A stretch of DNA of 64,000 nt, taken from NCBI GenBank assembly GCA_016744675.1, contig JADGDX010000001.1:81578-145577 (forward strand), given 5' to 3'. The notes beneath the pieces are model-generated. The model saw only the letters and a list, made by a program, of their open reading frames with translations. It searched no databases and was not told the DNA's origin. Shown here in pieces: positions 20,511 through 31,994 of this stretch. The DNA comes from Desulfuromusa sp. GTDB taxonomy: Bacteria > Desulfobacterota > Desulfuromonadia > Desulfuromonadales > Geopsychrobacteraceae. The translations under genes and the position numbers were made by a program. Each line of letters starts with the position of its first letter. The first letter of the stretch is position 1.

Positions 20511-20554
20511 TTGAATCCCGAATAAAAACTAAATAAAGTGGTTAGGGGTGTCAG

Positions 20555-22471
20555 ATGGATTTAATAAAAATTGAACTTCCTGATGGATCAATAAAAGAGG
20601 TTGAGTCTGGTGCAACTCCTTACGATGTTGCTCTGACTATCGGTGAAGGTTTAGCTCGACAATCTATTGCTGCCTATTCAGATGGTGAGTTGGTAGATTT
20701 AAATACCCCTCTGAAAAGTTCTGGTACGCTTTCTCTGATCACCCAGAACTCTCCTGAAGCATTGGAGATTGTTCGTCACTCTTCCGCACACCTTATGGCG
20801 CAGGCCGTTAAGGATCTTTACGGTGATGCTGTTCAAGTCACTATAGGACCAGCAATTAAAGATGGTTTCTATTATGATTTCTATAGTGAAACGAAAAAGT
20901 TTGTTCCTGAAGATTTCCCCGTTATTGAAGCAAAGATGACTGAACTTGCCAAGGCTGATCAAGCTGTTCTGCGTGAAGAGATCTCACGTGGTGACGCAAT
21001 TGAATTGTTTCGTGGCATGGGGGAAGATTATAAGGTTGAATTAATTGAAGATCTTGATGCCGAAACAGTTTCACTTTATCGGCAGGGTGATTTTGTCGAT
21101 TTGTGCCGAGGCCCACATGTTCCTAGAACCGGTATGCTTAAGGTTTTTAAGTTAACCAGTCTCGCAGGGGCTTATTGGCGTGGGGATGAGAAGAATGCAA
21201 TGCTGCAGCGCATTTATGCGACAGCCTTTTTGAACAAGAAAGATTTAAAGGTTCATCTCAATCGATTAGAAGAAGCTCGAAAGCGTGATCATCGCAAGCT
21301 TGGTAAGGAACTCGATCTTTTCTCCTTCAGTGAAGAAGCTGGTGGTGGCTTGGTTCTGTGGCACCCAAAAGGGGCAATGCTCCGATCTATCATTGAGGAC
21401 TTTGAACGCAAAGAACATTTGAAGCGTGGTTATGAATTAGTTGTAGGCCCACAAATTCTCAAGACTGACCTGTGGAAGATGTCGGGTCATTATGATAATT
21501 ACCGGGAAAATATGTATTTCACTGAAGTCGACGAGCAGGGTTACGGCATTAAGCCGATGAACTGTTTGGCGCATATGTTGATATACAAGTCCAAGCCACG
21601 TTCTTACCGGAACTTACCAGTGCGTTACTTCGAACTTGGGACAGTTTATCGCCATGAAAAATCGGGTGTCCTTCATGGTTTGTTGAGGGTTCGTGGTTTT
21701 ACTCAGGATGATGCCCATATTATTTGTCGGCCCGATCAGATTGATGCTGAAGTTAAAGGGGTGATGAATTTTGTCCAGGATGTTGCTGGGATTTTCGGTT
21801 TTGAGTATGTGATGGAGCTGTCAACTCGTCCTGAGAAATCCATTGGTAGTGATGCTGATTGGGATCAGGCGACAAATGCTTTGCGCAGCGCTTTGGAGGA
21901 CAGTGGGCTTCCTTATGAACTCAATGAGGGAGATGGCGCATTCTATGGGCCAAAGATTGATGTTAAACTTAAGGACGCGCTTGACAGGGAGTGGCAGTGT
22001 GCTACAATCCAGTGCGATTTTACCCTGCCAGAGCGGTTTGATCTGACTTATGTTGGGACTGACGGTGAAAAGCATCGCCCAGTTATGTTGCACCGCGTCG
22101 TACTCGGTTCAATTGAGCGTTTTATCGGGGTTTTGATTGAACACTATGCAGGAAGCTTTCCTCTCTGGCTCTCGCCGGTTCAGGCGGTTGTCTTGAATGT
22201 TACTGATAGTCAGGCTGCTTATGCGCAACAAGTGTTTGAACAGTTGCGTGAAGCTGGTGTCCGAGTTGAATTGGATATCAGAAATGAAAAGTTAGGTTTT
22301 AAGATTCGTGAAGCTCAGGTCAGTAAAATTCCATATATGCTTGTGATTGGTGATCGTGAGATGGAGAATCAGACGATTGCACCACGCTATAGGAATGGAA
22401 AGAATATGGACGCTATGACTGTTTCTGATTTTATTTCGATGGTTCAGACTGAAGCTAGCGCTTACAAGTAA
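20555..22471 (+). CDS. thrS: Threonyl-tRNA synthetase
   Basis: Charges tRNA-Thr. The 638-residue protein has an N-terminal TGS domain ([19 protein letters not shown]), the editing SAD domain with [11 protein letters not shown] and the Cys of [12 protein letters not shown], the class II core (motif 2 [15 protein letters not shown]; motif 3 near [14 protein letters not shown]), and a C-terminal anticodon-binding domain. No T-box leader is visible in the short upstream region. It starts the thrS-infC-rpmI-rplT-pheS-pheT run. Confidence 0.97.
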   Translation: MDLIKIELPDGSIKEVESGATPYDVALTIGEGLARQSIAAYSDGELVDLNTPLKSSGTLSLITQNSPEALEIVRHSSAHLMAQAVKDLYGDAVQVTIGPAIKDGFYYDFYSETKKFVPEDFPVIEAKMTELAKADQAVLREEISRGDAIELFRGMGEDYKVELIEDLDAETVSLYRQGDFVDLCRGPHVPRTGMLKVFKLTSLAGAYWRGDEKNAMLQRIYATAFLNKKDLKVHLNRLEEARKRDHRKLGKELDLFSFSEEAGGGLVLWHPKGAMLRSIIEDFERKEHLKRGYELVVGPQILKTDLWKMSGHYDNYRENMYFTEVDEQGYGIKPMNCLAHMLIYKSKPRSYRNLPVRYFELGTVYRHEKSGVLHGLLRVRGFTQDDAHIICRPDQIDAEVKGVMNFVQDVAGIFGFEYVMELSTRPEKSIGSDADWDQATNALRSALEDSGLPYELNEGDGAFYGPKIDVKLKDALDREWQCATIQCDFTLPERFDLTYVGTDGEKHRPVMLHRVVLGSIERFIGVLIEHYAGSFPLWLSPVQAVVLNVTDSQAAYAQQVFEQLREAGVRVELDIRNEKLGFKIREAQVSKIPYMLVIGDREMENQTIAPRYRNGKNMDAMTVSDFISMVQTEASAYK

Positions 22472-22553
22472 TTAATATAGCAATGTAAGGCCTGTCGTGG
22501 GTCTTTTCGTTGTTCAGCTTTATCCCCTTAGAAGAGAATAGAGGAGTGAGGTC

Positions 22554-23066
22554 ATAGCTAAAGAAGCGAATATCAATGAGGCCATTAGTGCTCGTCAGGT
22601 GCGGGTCATTGATGATGAAGGCGGCCAGTTGGGTATACTGACAACTGAGCAGGCGTTGGCTCTTGCTCAAGAGCAGGGTCTTGATTTGGTAGAGGTGTCA
22701 CCGCAAGCTGATCCACCTGTTTGCCGAGTTATGGATTACGGTAAATATAAGTATCAGCAGGCCAAGCGTGCTTCTGAAGCCAGGAAAAAGCAGGTTAAGG
22801 TTGAGATTAAAGAGGTCAAGATGCGTCCGAAAACCGACGATCATGACTTTCAATTTAAGATCAAACATGCCCGTCGTTTTCTTGAAGAAGGGAATAAAGT
22901 TAAGCTGACAATTATGTTCCGTGGTCGTGAGAATGCTCACCCTGACCAAGGAATGAAACAGCTTTCAAAGGCGGTTGATGCGCTCAAGGATATTGGCCAG
23001 ATAGAGTCACATCCGAGTAAAATGGGCCGTTTTATGACCATGATGGTTGGTCCGTTAAAAAAGTGA
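22554..23066 (+). CDS. infC: Translation initiation factor IF-3 with a non-canonical AUA start
   Basis: Binds the 30S subunit and checks the start codon. The protein homologous to IF-3 begins before the first ATG/GTG/TTG: the N-terminal segment AKEANINEAISARQVRVIDD is family-typical. In this frame an in-frame TAG lies at 22539 and the only plausible initiator is ATA at 22554, with AGGAG seven bases upstream. E. coli infC uses AUU, which lets IF-3 repress its own translation; AUA here would serve the same purpose. That gives 170 residues, with PPVCRVMDYGKYKY and FRGRENAH motifs. A conventional caller would start wrongly at GTG-like codon 22599. Confidence 0.9.
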   Translation: MAKEANINEAISARQVRVIDDEGGQLGILTTEQALALAQEQGLDLVEVSPQADPPVCRVMDYGKYKYQQAKRASEARKKQVKVEIKEVKMRPKTDDHDFQFKIKHARRFLEEGNKVKLTIMFRGRENAHPDQGMKQLSKAVDALKDIGQIESHPSKMGRFMTMMVGPLKK

Positions 23067-23116
23067 AGTCAATAACTGAAAATCAAGAACGATCGAAAGG
23101 GTAACGGGAGAGACAC

Positions 23117-23314
23117 ATGCCTAAAATTAAAACTAACCGTGGTGCCGCTAAGCGTTTTCGCAAAACTGGCACCGGTAAAATCCGTCGCAATAAGGCTTTC
23201 ACCAGCCATATTCTGACCAAGAAATCAACAAAGCGGAAGCGTGATTTGCGTCAATCTGTCATCGTTGCAAAATCTGATGCAAAGAATATTTCACAATTGG
23301 TTCCGTATTTGTAA
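23117..23314 (+). CDS. rpmI: 50S ribosomal protein L35
   Basis: A 65-residue highly basic protein starting [20 protein letters not shown], the L35 signature. It follows infC and precedes rplT in the universal infC-rpmI-rplT order. Confidence 0.97.
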   Translation: MPKIKTNRGAAKRFRKTGTGKIRRNKAFTSHILTKKSTKRKRDLRQSVIVAKSDAKNISQLVPYL

Positions 23315-23429
23315 GCTAAGTGATTGCATTAATGCAGTCCGGTTGTGAACTGTGGGGACAATCTCCCCCTGCAGATCCGACCTCGGCAGTTGCCGGAAAA
23401 AACTAATTAAATAAGAAGGAGCAAGAGAG

Positions 23430-23786
23430 ATGCCAAGAGTAAAAAGAGGATTTAAAGCCAGACGTCGTCGTAACAAAGTACTTAAACTTGCTAAAGGTTA
23501 CCGCGGTGCCAGAAGTAAGTTATTTCGCTCAGCAACTGAAGCGGTTGATAGGGCGCTCAACTACGCTTATCGTGATCGTCGCGTAAAAAAGCGTGATTTT
23601 AGAGCGCTGTGGATCGCAAGAATCAATGCTGCTGCCCGTGATAATGGTCTCTCCTATAGTCGCTTGATTCATGGTTTAAAGCAGGCAGATGTTGCTCTTG
23701 ATCGTAAGATCATGGCTGATCTGGCTGTTAATGATCCTGCTGGTTTTACGGTTGTTGTTGAAGCGGCCAAGGCTCGATTGCAATAA
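23430..23786 (+). CDS. rplT: 50S ribosomal protein L20
   Basis: A 118-residue basic protein ([20 protein letters not shown]) that binds 23S rRNA early in assembly. The 115-base rpmI-rplT gap has small inverted repeats (TGCATTAATGCA; CGGCAGTTGCCG); L20 is known to autoregulate its operon, but I cannot show an L20 site here. AGAAGGAG lies upstream. Confidence 0.97.
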   Translation: MPRVKRGFKARRRRNKVLKLAKGYRGARSKLFRSATEAVDRALNYAYRDRRVKKRDFRALWIARINAAARDNGLSYSRLIHGLKQADVALDRKIMADLAVNDPAGFTVVVEAAKARLQ

Positions 23787-23806
23787 ACTGTTTTCAACTG
23801 TTTAAG

Positions 23807-23840
23807 GGAGATGGAGTGTTAGCTTCATCTCCTTTTTTTA
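23807..23840 (+). terminator. Intrinsic terminator after rplT
   Basis: Arms GGAGATG (23807-23813) and CATCTCC (23826-23832) are followed by seven T, separating the ribosomal genes from pheST. Confidence 0.85.
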
Positions 23841-23905
23841 TTTGGGTTTGTAGACTTTCAAATATTAAGGTCACAATGTTTCTCGTTTCTACGGGAACAT
23901 TCTGA

Positions 23906-24937
<1,032 letters not shown>

Positions 24938-24959
24938 GATTGGGTAAGGATTTCAGTAA

Positions 24960-27368
24960 ATGATAGTAACCTATAACTGGTTGAAAGAATTTGTAGATTT
25001 TCAATACTCCCCACAAGAACTTTGTGATCGATTAACTATGGTTGGTCTGGAAGTTGACGCCCTTGAAGAAATTGGTGGAGAGCTTGATTCGGTTATCGTT
25101 GCAAAACTTGAGTCTGTTGAGCCTCATCCCGATGCTGATCGGTTGACTGTTTGTCAGGTCAATAATGGAAATGAGGTTGTCCAAGTTGTTTGTGGCGCAA
25201 GAAATCATAAGGCTGGTGATCTTATTGCTTTGGCACAGCCTGGTTCTGTCTTGCCTGGAAACTTCAAAATCAAAAAGTCGAAGATACGTGGTCAGGTTTC
25301 TCTCGGGATGCTCTGCTCTGAAAAAGAGTTAGGACTTTCTGACGAGGCCGATGGGATTTTGATTCTTCCTCAAGGATTAACGATCGGTGAGCCTGCCTTT
25401 GCTGCTCTTGACCTTAAAGATTTTCAAATAGAAATTGGATTGACTCCAAATCGGCCCGATTGCCTTAGTATTGTCGGTGTTGCAAGAGAGGTCGCTGCTC
25501 TTTCTGGTAAAGAATTGAAGTTACCGGTCCCAAAGATCAGTGAGGCAGATATTTCGATAGATAATCGTGCTGCTGTTTCTATTGAAAATAGTGAAGGGTG
25601 CCCACGTTACGCTGCTCGGATGATTGAAAATATCAAAATTGGACCATCTCCTGATTGGATGGTTCGTCGCCTTGAAGCAGTAGGAATGCGTTCTATCAAC
25701 AATGTTGTCGACGTCACTAATTATGTGATGATGGAACTTGGTCATCCGTTGCATGCCTTTGATTATACTTTTTTGCACAATCATCAAATTGTTGTTAAAT
25801 CGGCACAGCAAGGTGAAAAATTCACAACCTTGGATAATCAAGGTCACTCTTTAACCTCAGAAGACCTGATGATTTGTGACGGTGAAAAAGCGGTTGCAAT
25901 AGCTGGCGTCATGGGTGGCCTTGCTTCAGAAGTTAAAGAAACGACGCAAACTGTTCTTCTAGAGGCTGCCTATTTTAAGCCAACATCAATAAGACGGACA
26001 AGTAAGCGTTATGGATTACACACTGAATCGTCGCACCGTTTTGAGCGCGGCGCTGATATTGATATGATTCCAACCGCTCTAGATCGTGCAGCTAGCCTTA
26101 TTGCAAAATTGTCAGGGGGGCAAGTTCTTGCAGGAAGCATAGATTGTTATCCGCGTAAGCTTGATAATGTTTCTATCGAGTTCAGTGTTAATAAAGCGAA
26201 AGCTCTTCTTGATATTCCCCTTGAGCGAGATGAAATGAAAGTTCTTCTCGAGTCGATTGGTTTGGGTGTCCTTGCTGGTCAAGATTTAGATACTCTTCAG
26301 GTTAAGGTGCCAAGCTTTAGACCTGATATTGAGCGTGAAGTTGACCTCATTGAAGAAATTGCAAGACTCTATGGTTACGATAAGATTCCTGTCACGATGC
26401 CAACAGGAACTGTTGATGCTAAGTTGCCACCATTACGCCAATTGATGCAGAAAACTCTTCGTCAAGCTATTGTTGCCAGTGGATTTTCGGAGGCAATGAA
26501 TTATTCTTTTGTTGCTTCAGACAGCTTGGATAAAATAAAAATTAAGTCTGACGATAGTCGTTTGTTCCAGGTTAAAATATTAAACCCATTGTCAGAAGAC
26601 CAGTCAGTTATGAGGACGAGTCTTGTTCCCAGTTTACTCGAAACTGTGTCGCGAAATTTAAATTATCGCAGTACAGATCTCAGTTTGTTTGAATTGAGGC
26701 CCACATTTTTATCACAAGTAGATAGCACTCAATGCATTGAGGAATTGTCTTTAACTGCTGTCATGTCAGGGCAGCGTGAGCCAGAAGGCTGGTCTCAGTC
26801 TCCTGTGGCTGTTGATTTTTATGATTTGAAGGGTGTTGTTGAGGAGATTCTCGCTAAAGTCAATATTTTAAATATATCTTTCCAGCCAGATGCTTCACAA
26901 CCTTATATGCATCCCGGTAAGTCCTGCCAGCTGATCTATGATAAGCAGTTACTCGGTTGTCTCGGTGAAGTCCATCCAGAAGTATTATCCAACTTTGATA
27001 TTGATCAGACAGTGTATTTATTTGAATTGAATGTTGAGAACATTATTAAGCTGTCTGGGAATCATGCACAATTTGAAGCATTATCTCGTTTCCCTGATGT
27101 TAAGCGTGATACGGCTTTGCTTTTAGATGAATCAATTTCTGCAGCCCAGGTCATGCATATCGTCAATAAAAGTAAGGTGAAATTTTTTGAGAGTGCTACT
27201 TTTTTTGATTTATATACCGGCAAGGGGGTCCCTTCTGGAAAGAAGAGTCTTGCTATTAGGGTGTGTTATCGTGATCTTGATAAAACACTGACTGAAGCAG
27301 AAGTCAGTAAGTCGCACGATAAGCTGATTCGTTCCCTTTGTCATCAGCTTGAGGCAGAAATTCGCTAA
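24960..27368 (+). CDS. pheT: Phenylalanyl-tRNA synthetase beta subunit
   Basis: The 802-residue partner of PheS. Domains in order: an N-terminal EMAP-like tRNA-binding fold (residues ~40-150, VIVAKLESVEPHPDADRLTVCQV), B3/B4 editing (NNVVDVTNYVMMELGHPLHAFD), B5, a class II-like core (FRPDIEREVDLIEEIARLYGYDKIP), and a C-terminal FDX-ACB anticodon domain (LSRFPDVKRDTALLLDE). Length is normal. Confidence 0.97.
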   Translation: MIVTYNWLKEFVDFQYSPQELCDRLTMVGLEVDALEEIGGELDSVIVAKLESVEPHPDADRLTVCQVNNGNEVVQVVCGARNHKAGDLIALAQPGSVLPGNFKIKKSKIRGQVSLGMLCSEKELGLSDEADGILILPQGLTIGEPAFAALDLKDFQIEIGLTPNRPDCLSIVGVAREVAALSGKELKLPVPKISEADISIDNRAAVSIENSEGCPRYAARMIENIKIGPSPDWMVRRLEAVGMRSINNVVDVTNYVMMELGHPLHAFDYTFLHNHQIVVKSAQQGEKFTTLDNQGHSLTSEDLMICDGEKAVAIAGVMGGLASEVKETTQTVLLEAAYFKPTSIRRTSKRYGLHTESSHRFERGADIDMIPTALDRAASLIAKLSGGQVLAGSIDCYPRKLDNVSIEFSVNKAKALLDIPLERDEMKVLLESIGLGVLAGQDLDTLQVKVPSFRPDIEREVDLIEEIARLYGYDKIPVTMPTGTVDAKLPPLRQLMQKTLRQAIVASGFSEAMNYSFVASDSLDKIKIKSDDSRLFQVKILNPLSEDQSVMRTSLVPSLLETVSRNLNYRSTDLSLFELRPTFLSQVDSTQCIEELSLTAVMSGQREPEGWSQSPVAVDFYDLKGVVEEILAKVNILNISFQPDASQPYMHPGKSCQLIYDKQLLGCLGEVHPEVLSNFDIDQTVYLFELNVENIIKLSGNHAQFEALSRFPDVKRDTALLLDESISAAQVMHIVNKSKVKFFESATFFDLYTGKGVPSGKKSLAIRVCYRDLDKTLTEAEVSKSHDKLIRSLCHQLEAEIR

Positions 27369-27458
27369 ATGAGCTTGCAGACTCATAATCTGTATGGTAT
27401 AAATCCATAAAAATCAGATAGATAGTAGACTCCATATCAGTATTAAGCAGGAGGGATC

Positions 27459-27740
27459 ATGACCAAAGCAGACCTTATTGAAAGCGTTTACCTGACAACC
27501 GGTTTTTCCAAGAAAGAATCAGCTGCTATCGTTGAGATGGTTTTTGACTTGATGAAGTCAACCTTGGAACATGGGGAAAAGATCAAGATTGCCGGTTTTG
27601 GTAATTTTGTTGTCAAAGAAAAAGCTTCTCGGAGGGGCAGAAACCCGCAAACTGGAAGTGAAATTGAAATTTCGGCACGTAAAATTTTGACATTTAAGCC
27701 CAGCCAGGTGCTTAAGGTTGCTATTAACGAAACTACATAA
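27459..27740 (+). CDS. ihfA: Integration host factor alpha subunit
   Basis: A 93-residue HU/IHF-family DNA-bending protein with the beta-arm segment FGNFVVKEKASRRGRNPQTGSEI. N-terminal MTKADLIESVYLTTGFSKKESA and the position directly after pheT and before a MerR-like regulator are typical of IhfA rather than HU. AGGAGG precedes the ATG. Confidence 0.93.
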   Translation: MTKADLIESVYLTTGFSKKESAAIVEMVFDLMKSTLEHGEKIKIAGFGNFVVKEKASRRGRNPQTGSEIEISARKILTFKPSQVLKVAINETT

Positions 27741-27757
27741 TGTGTTGAGCTAAACTG

Positions 27758-28111
27758 GTGCCTCAGATACCTGACAAGCTCTATTTTAAGATCGGCGAAG
27801 TTGCAGCATTACTGCAACTAAAAACTCACGTCCTGCGCTATTGGGAAACAGAGTTTACCATTCTTCAACCGGTCAAAAGTCGTACAAATCAGCGTCTCTA
27901 CCGACGTAAAGATGTAGAAACTGCCCTGTTGATAAAGGATCTACTTTACCAACAGGGCTTTACTATTGCTGGTGCGCGTAAGAAATTACAAGTAGATAAA
28001 CAGCTCGACTTCCCTCTCGATAATCCTGATTCACCCGAGATCGTTCTCTCTAAAGTTAAAACTGACTTGATTCGGCTACGTCAATATTTGTTTGATGCCA
28101 CCCCTGAGTAA
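27758..28111 (+). CDS. MerR-family transcriptional regulator
   Basis: A 117-residue winged-helix protein: [27 protein letters not shown] is a MerR HTH, followed by [29 protein letters not shown]. It has a short C-terminus and no metal-binding cysteines, so it is the small MerR protein that sits beside ihfA in many proteobacteria; its ligand is unknown. The start codon is GTG. Confidence 0.9.
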   Translation: MPQIPDKLYFKIGEVAALLQLKTHVLRYWETEFTILQPVKSRTNQRLYRRKDVETALLIKDLLYQQGFTIAGARKKLQVDKQLDFPLDNPDSPEIVLSKVKTDLIRLRQYLFDATPE

Positions 28112-28120
28112 TGAGTCATT

Positions 28121-28879
28121 GTGTTGATTTTAGTCACTAATGATGATGGTGTTCGTTCGCATGGGCTTCGTGCTCTTGCTTCTGTTTTGAGCGAACTTGG
28201 GGATGTTTATGTTGTTGCCCCTGATCGTAATCGAAGTGCTGTTGGACACGCGCTGACTTTAGATCATCCATTACGTGCTGAAGAGATTAAACCTCAAGTT
28301 TTTGCTGTTTCGGGAACACCAACTGATTGCGTCAATCTTGGCATTCATGGCTTGCTTCCACGGAAACCCGATTTAGTTGTGTCAGGAATTAATTGTGGCA
28401 CTAATTTGGGTGATGATATCTCTTATTCTGGGACTGTCTGTGCCGCTTTAGAAGCTACACTGATGGGTTTGCCGTCTTTTGCGGTTTCTTTAGATACGAC
28501 CCGTTTTACTTCTGAGAATTTAGCTCCTGCGACGACCTTTTCTAAGAAACTCGTTACAATGGTTTTGAAGAATGGTTTGCCCGAAGGCACGTTTCTAAAT
28601 GTTAATGTTCCTTGCGGCCCTTGCTCTCAAGTTCTCTTAACAAAGCAAGGGAAACGCCACTATGGTGAATCAGTGGTCACTAAGGAAGATCCCCGTGGGC
28701 GCAAATACTATTGGATTGGTGGTTCTGAAGTTGGCTTTGAAGATATCCCCGGAAGTGATTGTAATGCTTTGCAGCAGGATGCAATTTCAGTTACTCCATT
28801 GAGGACAAATATGACAAATGAATTAACCTATAATGATTTTAAAAGCTGGTCTCTCGACACTATGTTGGATCTAGATTGA
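28121..28879 (+). CDS. surE: 5'/3'-nucleotidase SurE
   Basis: Metal-dependent stationary-phase nucleotidase. The 252-residue protein starts [19 protein letters not shown] with the metal-binding NDDG, then the SAVGHALT and [19 protein letters not shown] motifs. The stop overlaps the pcm start (TGATG), consistent with the conserved surE-pcm-nlpD-rpoS stress block. Confidence 0.97.
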   Translation: MLILVTNDDGVRSHGLRALASVLSELGDVYVVAPDRNRSAVGHALTLDHPLRAEEIKPQVFAVSGTPTDCVNLGIHGLLPRKPDLVVSGINCGTNLGDDISYSGTVCAALEATLMGLPSFAVSLDTTRFTSENLAPATTFSKKLVTMVLKNGLPEGTFLNVNVPCGPCSQVLLTKQGKRHYGESVVTKEDPRGRKYYWIGGSEVGFEDIPGSDCNALQQDAISVTPLRTNMTNELTYNDFKSWSLDTMLDLD

Positions 28880-29535
28880 TGGACTATTCAGTAGCGCGTC
28901 GGAGAATGGTTGAGCAACAAATTGTTGAGCGGGGTGTTACCGATAAGCGCGTCATTGATGTAATGAATACAATCCCTCGGCACTTGTTTGTTGAAGCAGG
29001 TCTTCAAGGGCACGCATATGGTGATGCTTCACTTCCTATTGGTGAGAAGCAGACAATCTCCCAGCCTTATATGGTCGCTTCAATGACAGCTGCTCTTGAA
29101 TTGCAGGGAGATGAAAGAATTCTTGAGATTGGGACAGGGTCTGGATATCAAACAGCTGTTCTTTCGAAGTTGGTCAGACGAGTTTATTCGATTGAGCGTA
29201 TTGCGTCACTAGCTGCACGCGCAAGAAAAGTTCTTGATAAATTACAAGTGAGTAATGTCAATATTAAGATCGGTGACGGAACCATCGGATGGTGCGATCA
29301 GTCACCTTTTGCTGGAATTCTTGTCGCAGCTGGTTCACCTGATGTGCCTACGAAATATTTAGATCAGCTCGATGTTGGTGGTAAATTGGTGATGCCAGTT
29401 GGTGGTCAAGATAAGCAAACCTTAATCCGTGTTACGTGTCTGGGTGACGGTCGTTTTGAACGTGAACAATTAATGGGATGCCGCTTTGTTCCCTTGATAG
29501 GTGAGCAAGGCTGGAAGTCTGATTCTTTTGCCTGA
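28879..29535 (+). CDS. pcm: Protein-L-isoaspartate O-methyltransferase
   Basis: Repairs isoaspartyl damage using SAM. The 218-residue protein has motif [16 protein letters not shown] and the substrate loop [17 protein letters not shown] start at ATG 28879, which overlaps the surE stop by one base; a TTG codon earlier is less likely. Confidence 0.97.
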   Translation: MDYSVARRRMVEQQIVERGVTDKRVIDVMNTIPRHLFVEAGLQGHAYGDASLPIGEKQTISQPYMVASMTAALELQGDERILEIGTGSGYQTAVLSKLVRRVYSIERIASLAARARKVLDKLQVSNVNIKIGDGTIGWCDQSPFAGILVAAGSPDVPTKYLDQLDVGGKLVMPVGGQDKQTLIRVTCLGDGRFEREQLMGCRFVPLIGEQGWKSDSFA

Positions 29536-29558
29536 AATTGTTAAGTTGGTTTGTTCGA

Positions 29559-30152
29559 ATGAAGATATTGCGAAACACTTATGATTGGGTTCTTTCCTGG
29601 GCTAAAACTCCATATGGTGTTCCAGCTTTAGGTATTCTTGCTTTTATGGAGGCAAGTTTTTTTCCTATCCCACCAGATGTTTTGCTTATGGCGCTCGCCT
29701 TGTCTCTCCCTTTGAAATCTTATCGTTTTGCTTTGGTTGCATCACTAGGTTCTGTTGCGGGAGGTGCCCTTGGTTATATTATTGGCTGGGGGATGTGGGA
29801 TATCGTTGGGCCTTATTTCTATCAATACGTTCCGGGTGTTACCCCCTCAGGGTTTGAAAAGGTTAGAGTTCTTTTTGATCAATATGACTTCTGGGTTATT
29901 TTTGCCGCAGGATTTACTCCTATTCCCTATAAAATTTTCACAATAGCGGCAGGTGTTTTTAATACCAACTTTTTTGTTTTTATGTTGGCTTCACTGGTTG
30001 GCCGTAGCCTGCGTTTTTATCTTGTTGCGGCAATGTTTTATTATTTTGGTGAGCAGGCGAAAGGCTTGATTGAAAAATATTTCAACCTTTTATCTCTCTT
30101 GTTGCTCATACTTTTAATTGGTGTCATGGTTCTTTTTAAGTATTTATCCTGA
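29559..30152 (+). CDS. yqaA: YqaA family (DedA-like) membrane protein
   Basis: A ~197-residue VTT/DedA-superfamily inner-membrane protein with about five hydrophobic segments. Marks are GILAFMEASFFPIPPDVLLMALAL and, later, GFTPIPYKIFTIAAGVF with the conserved prolines. Family members are linked to lipid scrambling and membrane homeostasis. I use ATG 29559; an in-frame TTG at 29538 is possible and neither has a strong ribosome binding site. Confidence 0.88.
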   Translation: MKILRNTYDWVLSWAKTPYGVPALGILAFMEASFFPIPPDVLLMALALSLPLKSYRFALVASLGSVAGGALGYIIGWGMWDIVGPYFYQYVPGVTPSGFEKVRVLFDQYDFWVIFAAGFTPIPYKIFTIAAGVFNTNFFVFMLASLVGRSLRFYLVAAMFYYFGEQAKGLIEKYFNLLSLLLLILLIGVMVLFKYLS

Positions 30153-30172
30153 TAATGTTTTGGTGCTGAAGA

Positions 30173-30979
30173 GTGGACAAACAGTTTTCATTAGATTTAG
30201 TGCGGAAGGTACGTTCTGCGATAAAAAGACCAACAATGTCTTTCTTATGTCTATTTGGAGGCTTAATTCTGCTTCTTTGCGCATGTGACCCGGGCATTTA
30301 TCATACGGTCAAATCTGGTCAGACTTTATATCGGATCAGTCGAACTTACAAAATCGATGAAGCTTATTTGGCAAGGCTAAATGGAATCCATGATCCCTCC
30401 GCAATACCAATTGGTACTCGGTTATTTATTCCTGGAGCTGAAAGGGTTTTAAACGTTCATGTTGTTAAATCACAAGATAACAACTCATCTGTTCAGCCTT
30501 CGGCAATCAAAAAAAAGCCGACAGTCTCTCAAAGCAAATCTCAGGTTAAACCTTCCCAAAAAGCACCTACAACTTCTTCCCTATTGAAATCGAAAGCAAC
30601 GCAAGTCAAAAAACTTAAGTGGCCATTACGTGGGAAGATCGTTCGGTCTTTTAGTAACCAAGTTAAGACAGGTGGTGGGAAAGGGATTGAAATTTCAATA
30701 CGTGAAGGGAGCCATGTCAAAGCAGCTGAAGCTGGCAAGGTCATATACAGTGGGGACGGTGTAAGTGGATATGGATTTCTTATCATTTTACAGCATGAAA
30801 ATGATTTTTTTACTGTTTATGGATTTAATCGTAAAAACATAGTGCAGCAAGGTGACTTTGTGAGCCAGGGAGAGAATATCGCGATGTCTGGTACTCCTCC
30901 TTCAGGGGGAAGTCCTCGACTTCATTTTGAGGTACGAAAAGGAAAGCTTGCGGTCAATCCTATTTTATACTTGCCTTAA
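30173..30979 (+). CDS. nlpD: NlpD-like lipoprotein with LysM and degenerate LytM domains
   Basis: An envelope protein that should activate a cell-wall amidase during division. After a signal with lipobox-like LLCAC (Cys at about residue 37), a LysM domain follows (YHTVKSGQTLYRISRTYKIDE), then a low-complexity linker and a C-terminal LytM/M23 domain (~150-268). The zinc residues of active M23 enzymes are missing: KGIEIS replaces the H-x(3)-D site and YGFN the usual His, as in E. coli NlpD, so it is a regulator, not a hydrolase. GTG 30173 is the longest start; ATG 30239 just before the hydrophobic core is an alternative. Confidence 0.88.
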   Translation: MDKQFSLDLVRKVRSAIKRPTMSFLCLFGGLILLLCACDPGIYHTVKSGQTLYRISRTYKIDEAYLARLNGIHDPSAIPIGTRLFIPGAERVLNVHVVKSQDNNSSVQPSAIKKKPTVSQSKSQVKPSQKAPTTSSLLKSKATQVKKLKWPLRGKIVRSFSNQVKTGGGKGIEISIREGSHVKAAEAGKVIYSGDGVSGYGFLIILQHENDFFTVYGFNRKNIVQQGDFVSQGENIAMSGTPPSGGSPRLHFEVRKGKLAVNPILYLP

Positions 30980-31035
30980 GGAGCCCCCACCTTTAGGTTT
31001 ACATCGTTGCGTATGGCTTATTTATGGAGGTTGGG

Positions 31036-31971
31036 ATGGATGACTTCAACTTTAAAAAAAGTTGTATTGATGGTGACTGCGAAGACCACGTTGAGGGTGG
31101 TAAGGGGAAAGTTAAAGAAAGCCCTTATGCTGCTTCGGAACAACAGGCAACGGCCGATGCGATCAAAATTTATCTCAAAGATATAAAAAAGAGCCAACTT
31201 CTTACAGCTGAAGACGAACGAAACCTAGCGGGTTTGATTGCTCAGGGTGATGCCTCCGCCAGAGATCGAATGATTGAGTCGAACCTTCGATTAGTGGTGA
31301 AGATAGCGAAACGCTATATGAATCGTGGTTTGCCCTTTCTTGATTTAATCGAAGAAGGCAATATGGGGTTAATCAAGGCTGTAGAAAAATTTAAAGTGAG
31401 TAAAGGGTGCCGTTTTTCAACTTATGCCACTTGGTGGATCAGGCAATCCATAGAGCGATCCATTGTAAATCAAAGTCGAACGATTCGTCTTCCCGTCCAT
31501 GTTGCTGATGACATTAGCAAGCTTGTCAAGATTAGCCGTGAATTGGTCCAAAGACTAAAGCGCGATCCAGAAGTTGATGAAATTGCTGAAGCGATGGGTG
31601 CTGATGCGAATTATGTACGTCGGATGATGGTCCTGGTTAAAAAAACATATTCGATAGAACATCCGATGGGTGAGGGTGATGATTACAGTCTCATCGATAC
31701 GATCGAAGACACGAAAGTTGTTGATCCACGCAATATTATCGAGGATTTAGATCGATTCTCTCATGTGCAGGAGTGGATGGAAGATCTTAATGACAATGAA
31801 CGTGAGATTCTCGCGTTGCGTTTTGGTCTTGAAGACCACGAGCCGCAGACACTTGATACAATTGGAAAAAAATTTGGGGTAACACGCGAAAGAATTCGAC
31901 AAATAGAAGCTAAGAGCTTACTTAAATTACGTAAAACAATGGAAAATAACCTCAGTGATGATGACCATTGA
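31036..31971 (+). CDS. rpoS: RNA polymerase sigma factor RpoS
   Basis: Stationary-phase/general stress sigma-70-family factor. The 311-residue protein has region 1.2 (DAIKIYLKDIKKSQLLTAEDE), region 2 (RLVVKIAKRYMNRGLPFLDLIEEGNMGLIKAVEKF and TYATWWIRQSIER), region 3 and region 4 (FGVTRERIRQIEAKSLLKLR). The ATG at 31036 has GGAGG five bases upstream; the ATG at 31024 gives four more residues but overlaps that signal. It follows nlpD, the classic arrangement. Confidence 0.93.
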   Translation: MDDFNFKKSCIDGDCEDHVEGGKGKVKESPYAASEQQATADAIKIYLKDIKKSQLLTAEDERNLAGLIAQGDASARDRMIESNLRLVVKIAKRYMNRGLPFLDLIEEGNMGLIKAVEKFKVSKGCRFSTYATWWIRQSIERSIVNQSRTIRLPVHVADDISKLVKISRELVQRLKRDPEVDEIAEAMGADANYVRRMMVLVKKTYSIEHPMGEGDDYSLIDTIEDTKVVDPRNIIEDLDRFSHVQEWMEDLNDNEREILALRFGLEDHEPQTLDTIGKKFGVTRERIRQIEAKSLLKLRKTMENNLSDDDH

Positions 31972-31994
31972 TACTTTTATTCTGGAGATTGTAG

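Noticed and set aside
20450..20554. T-box leader for thrS
   Set aside because: The gap is too short and holds only the tRNA terminator.
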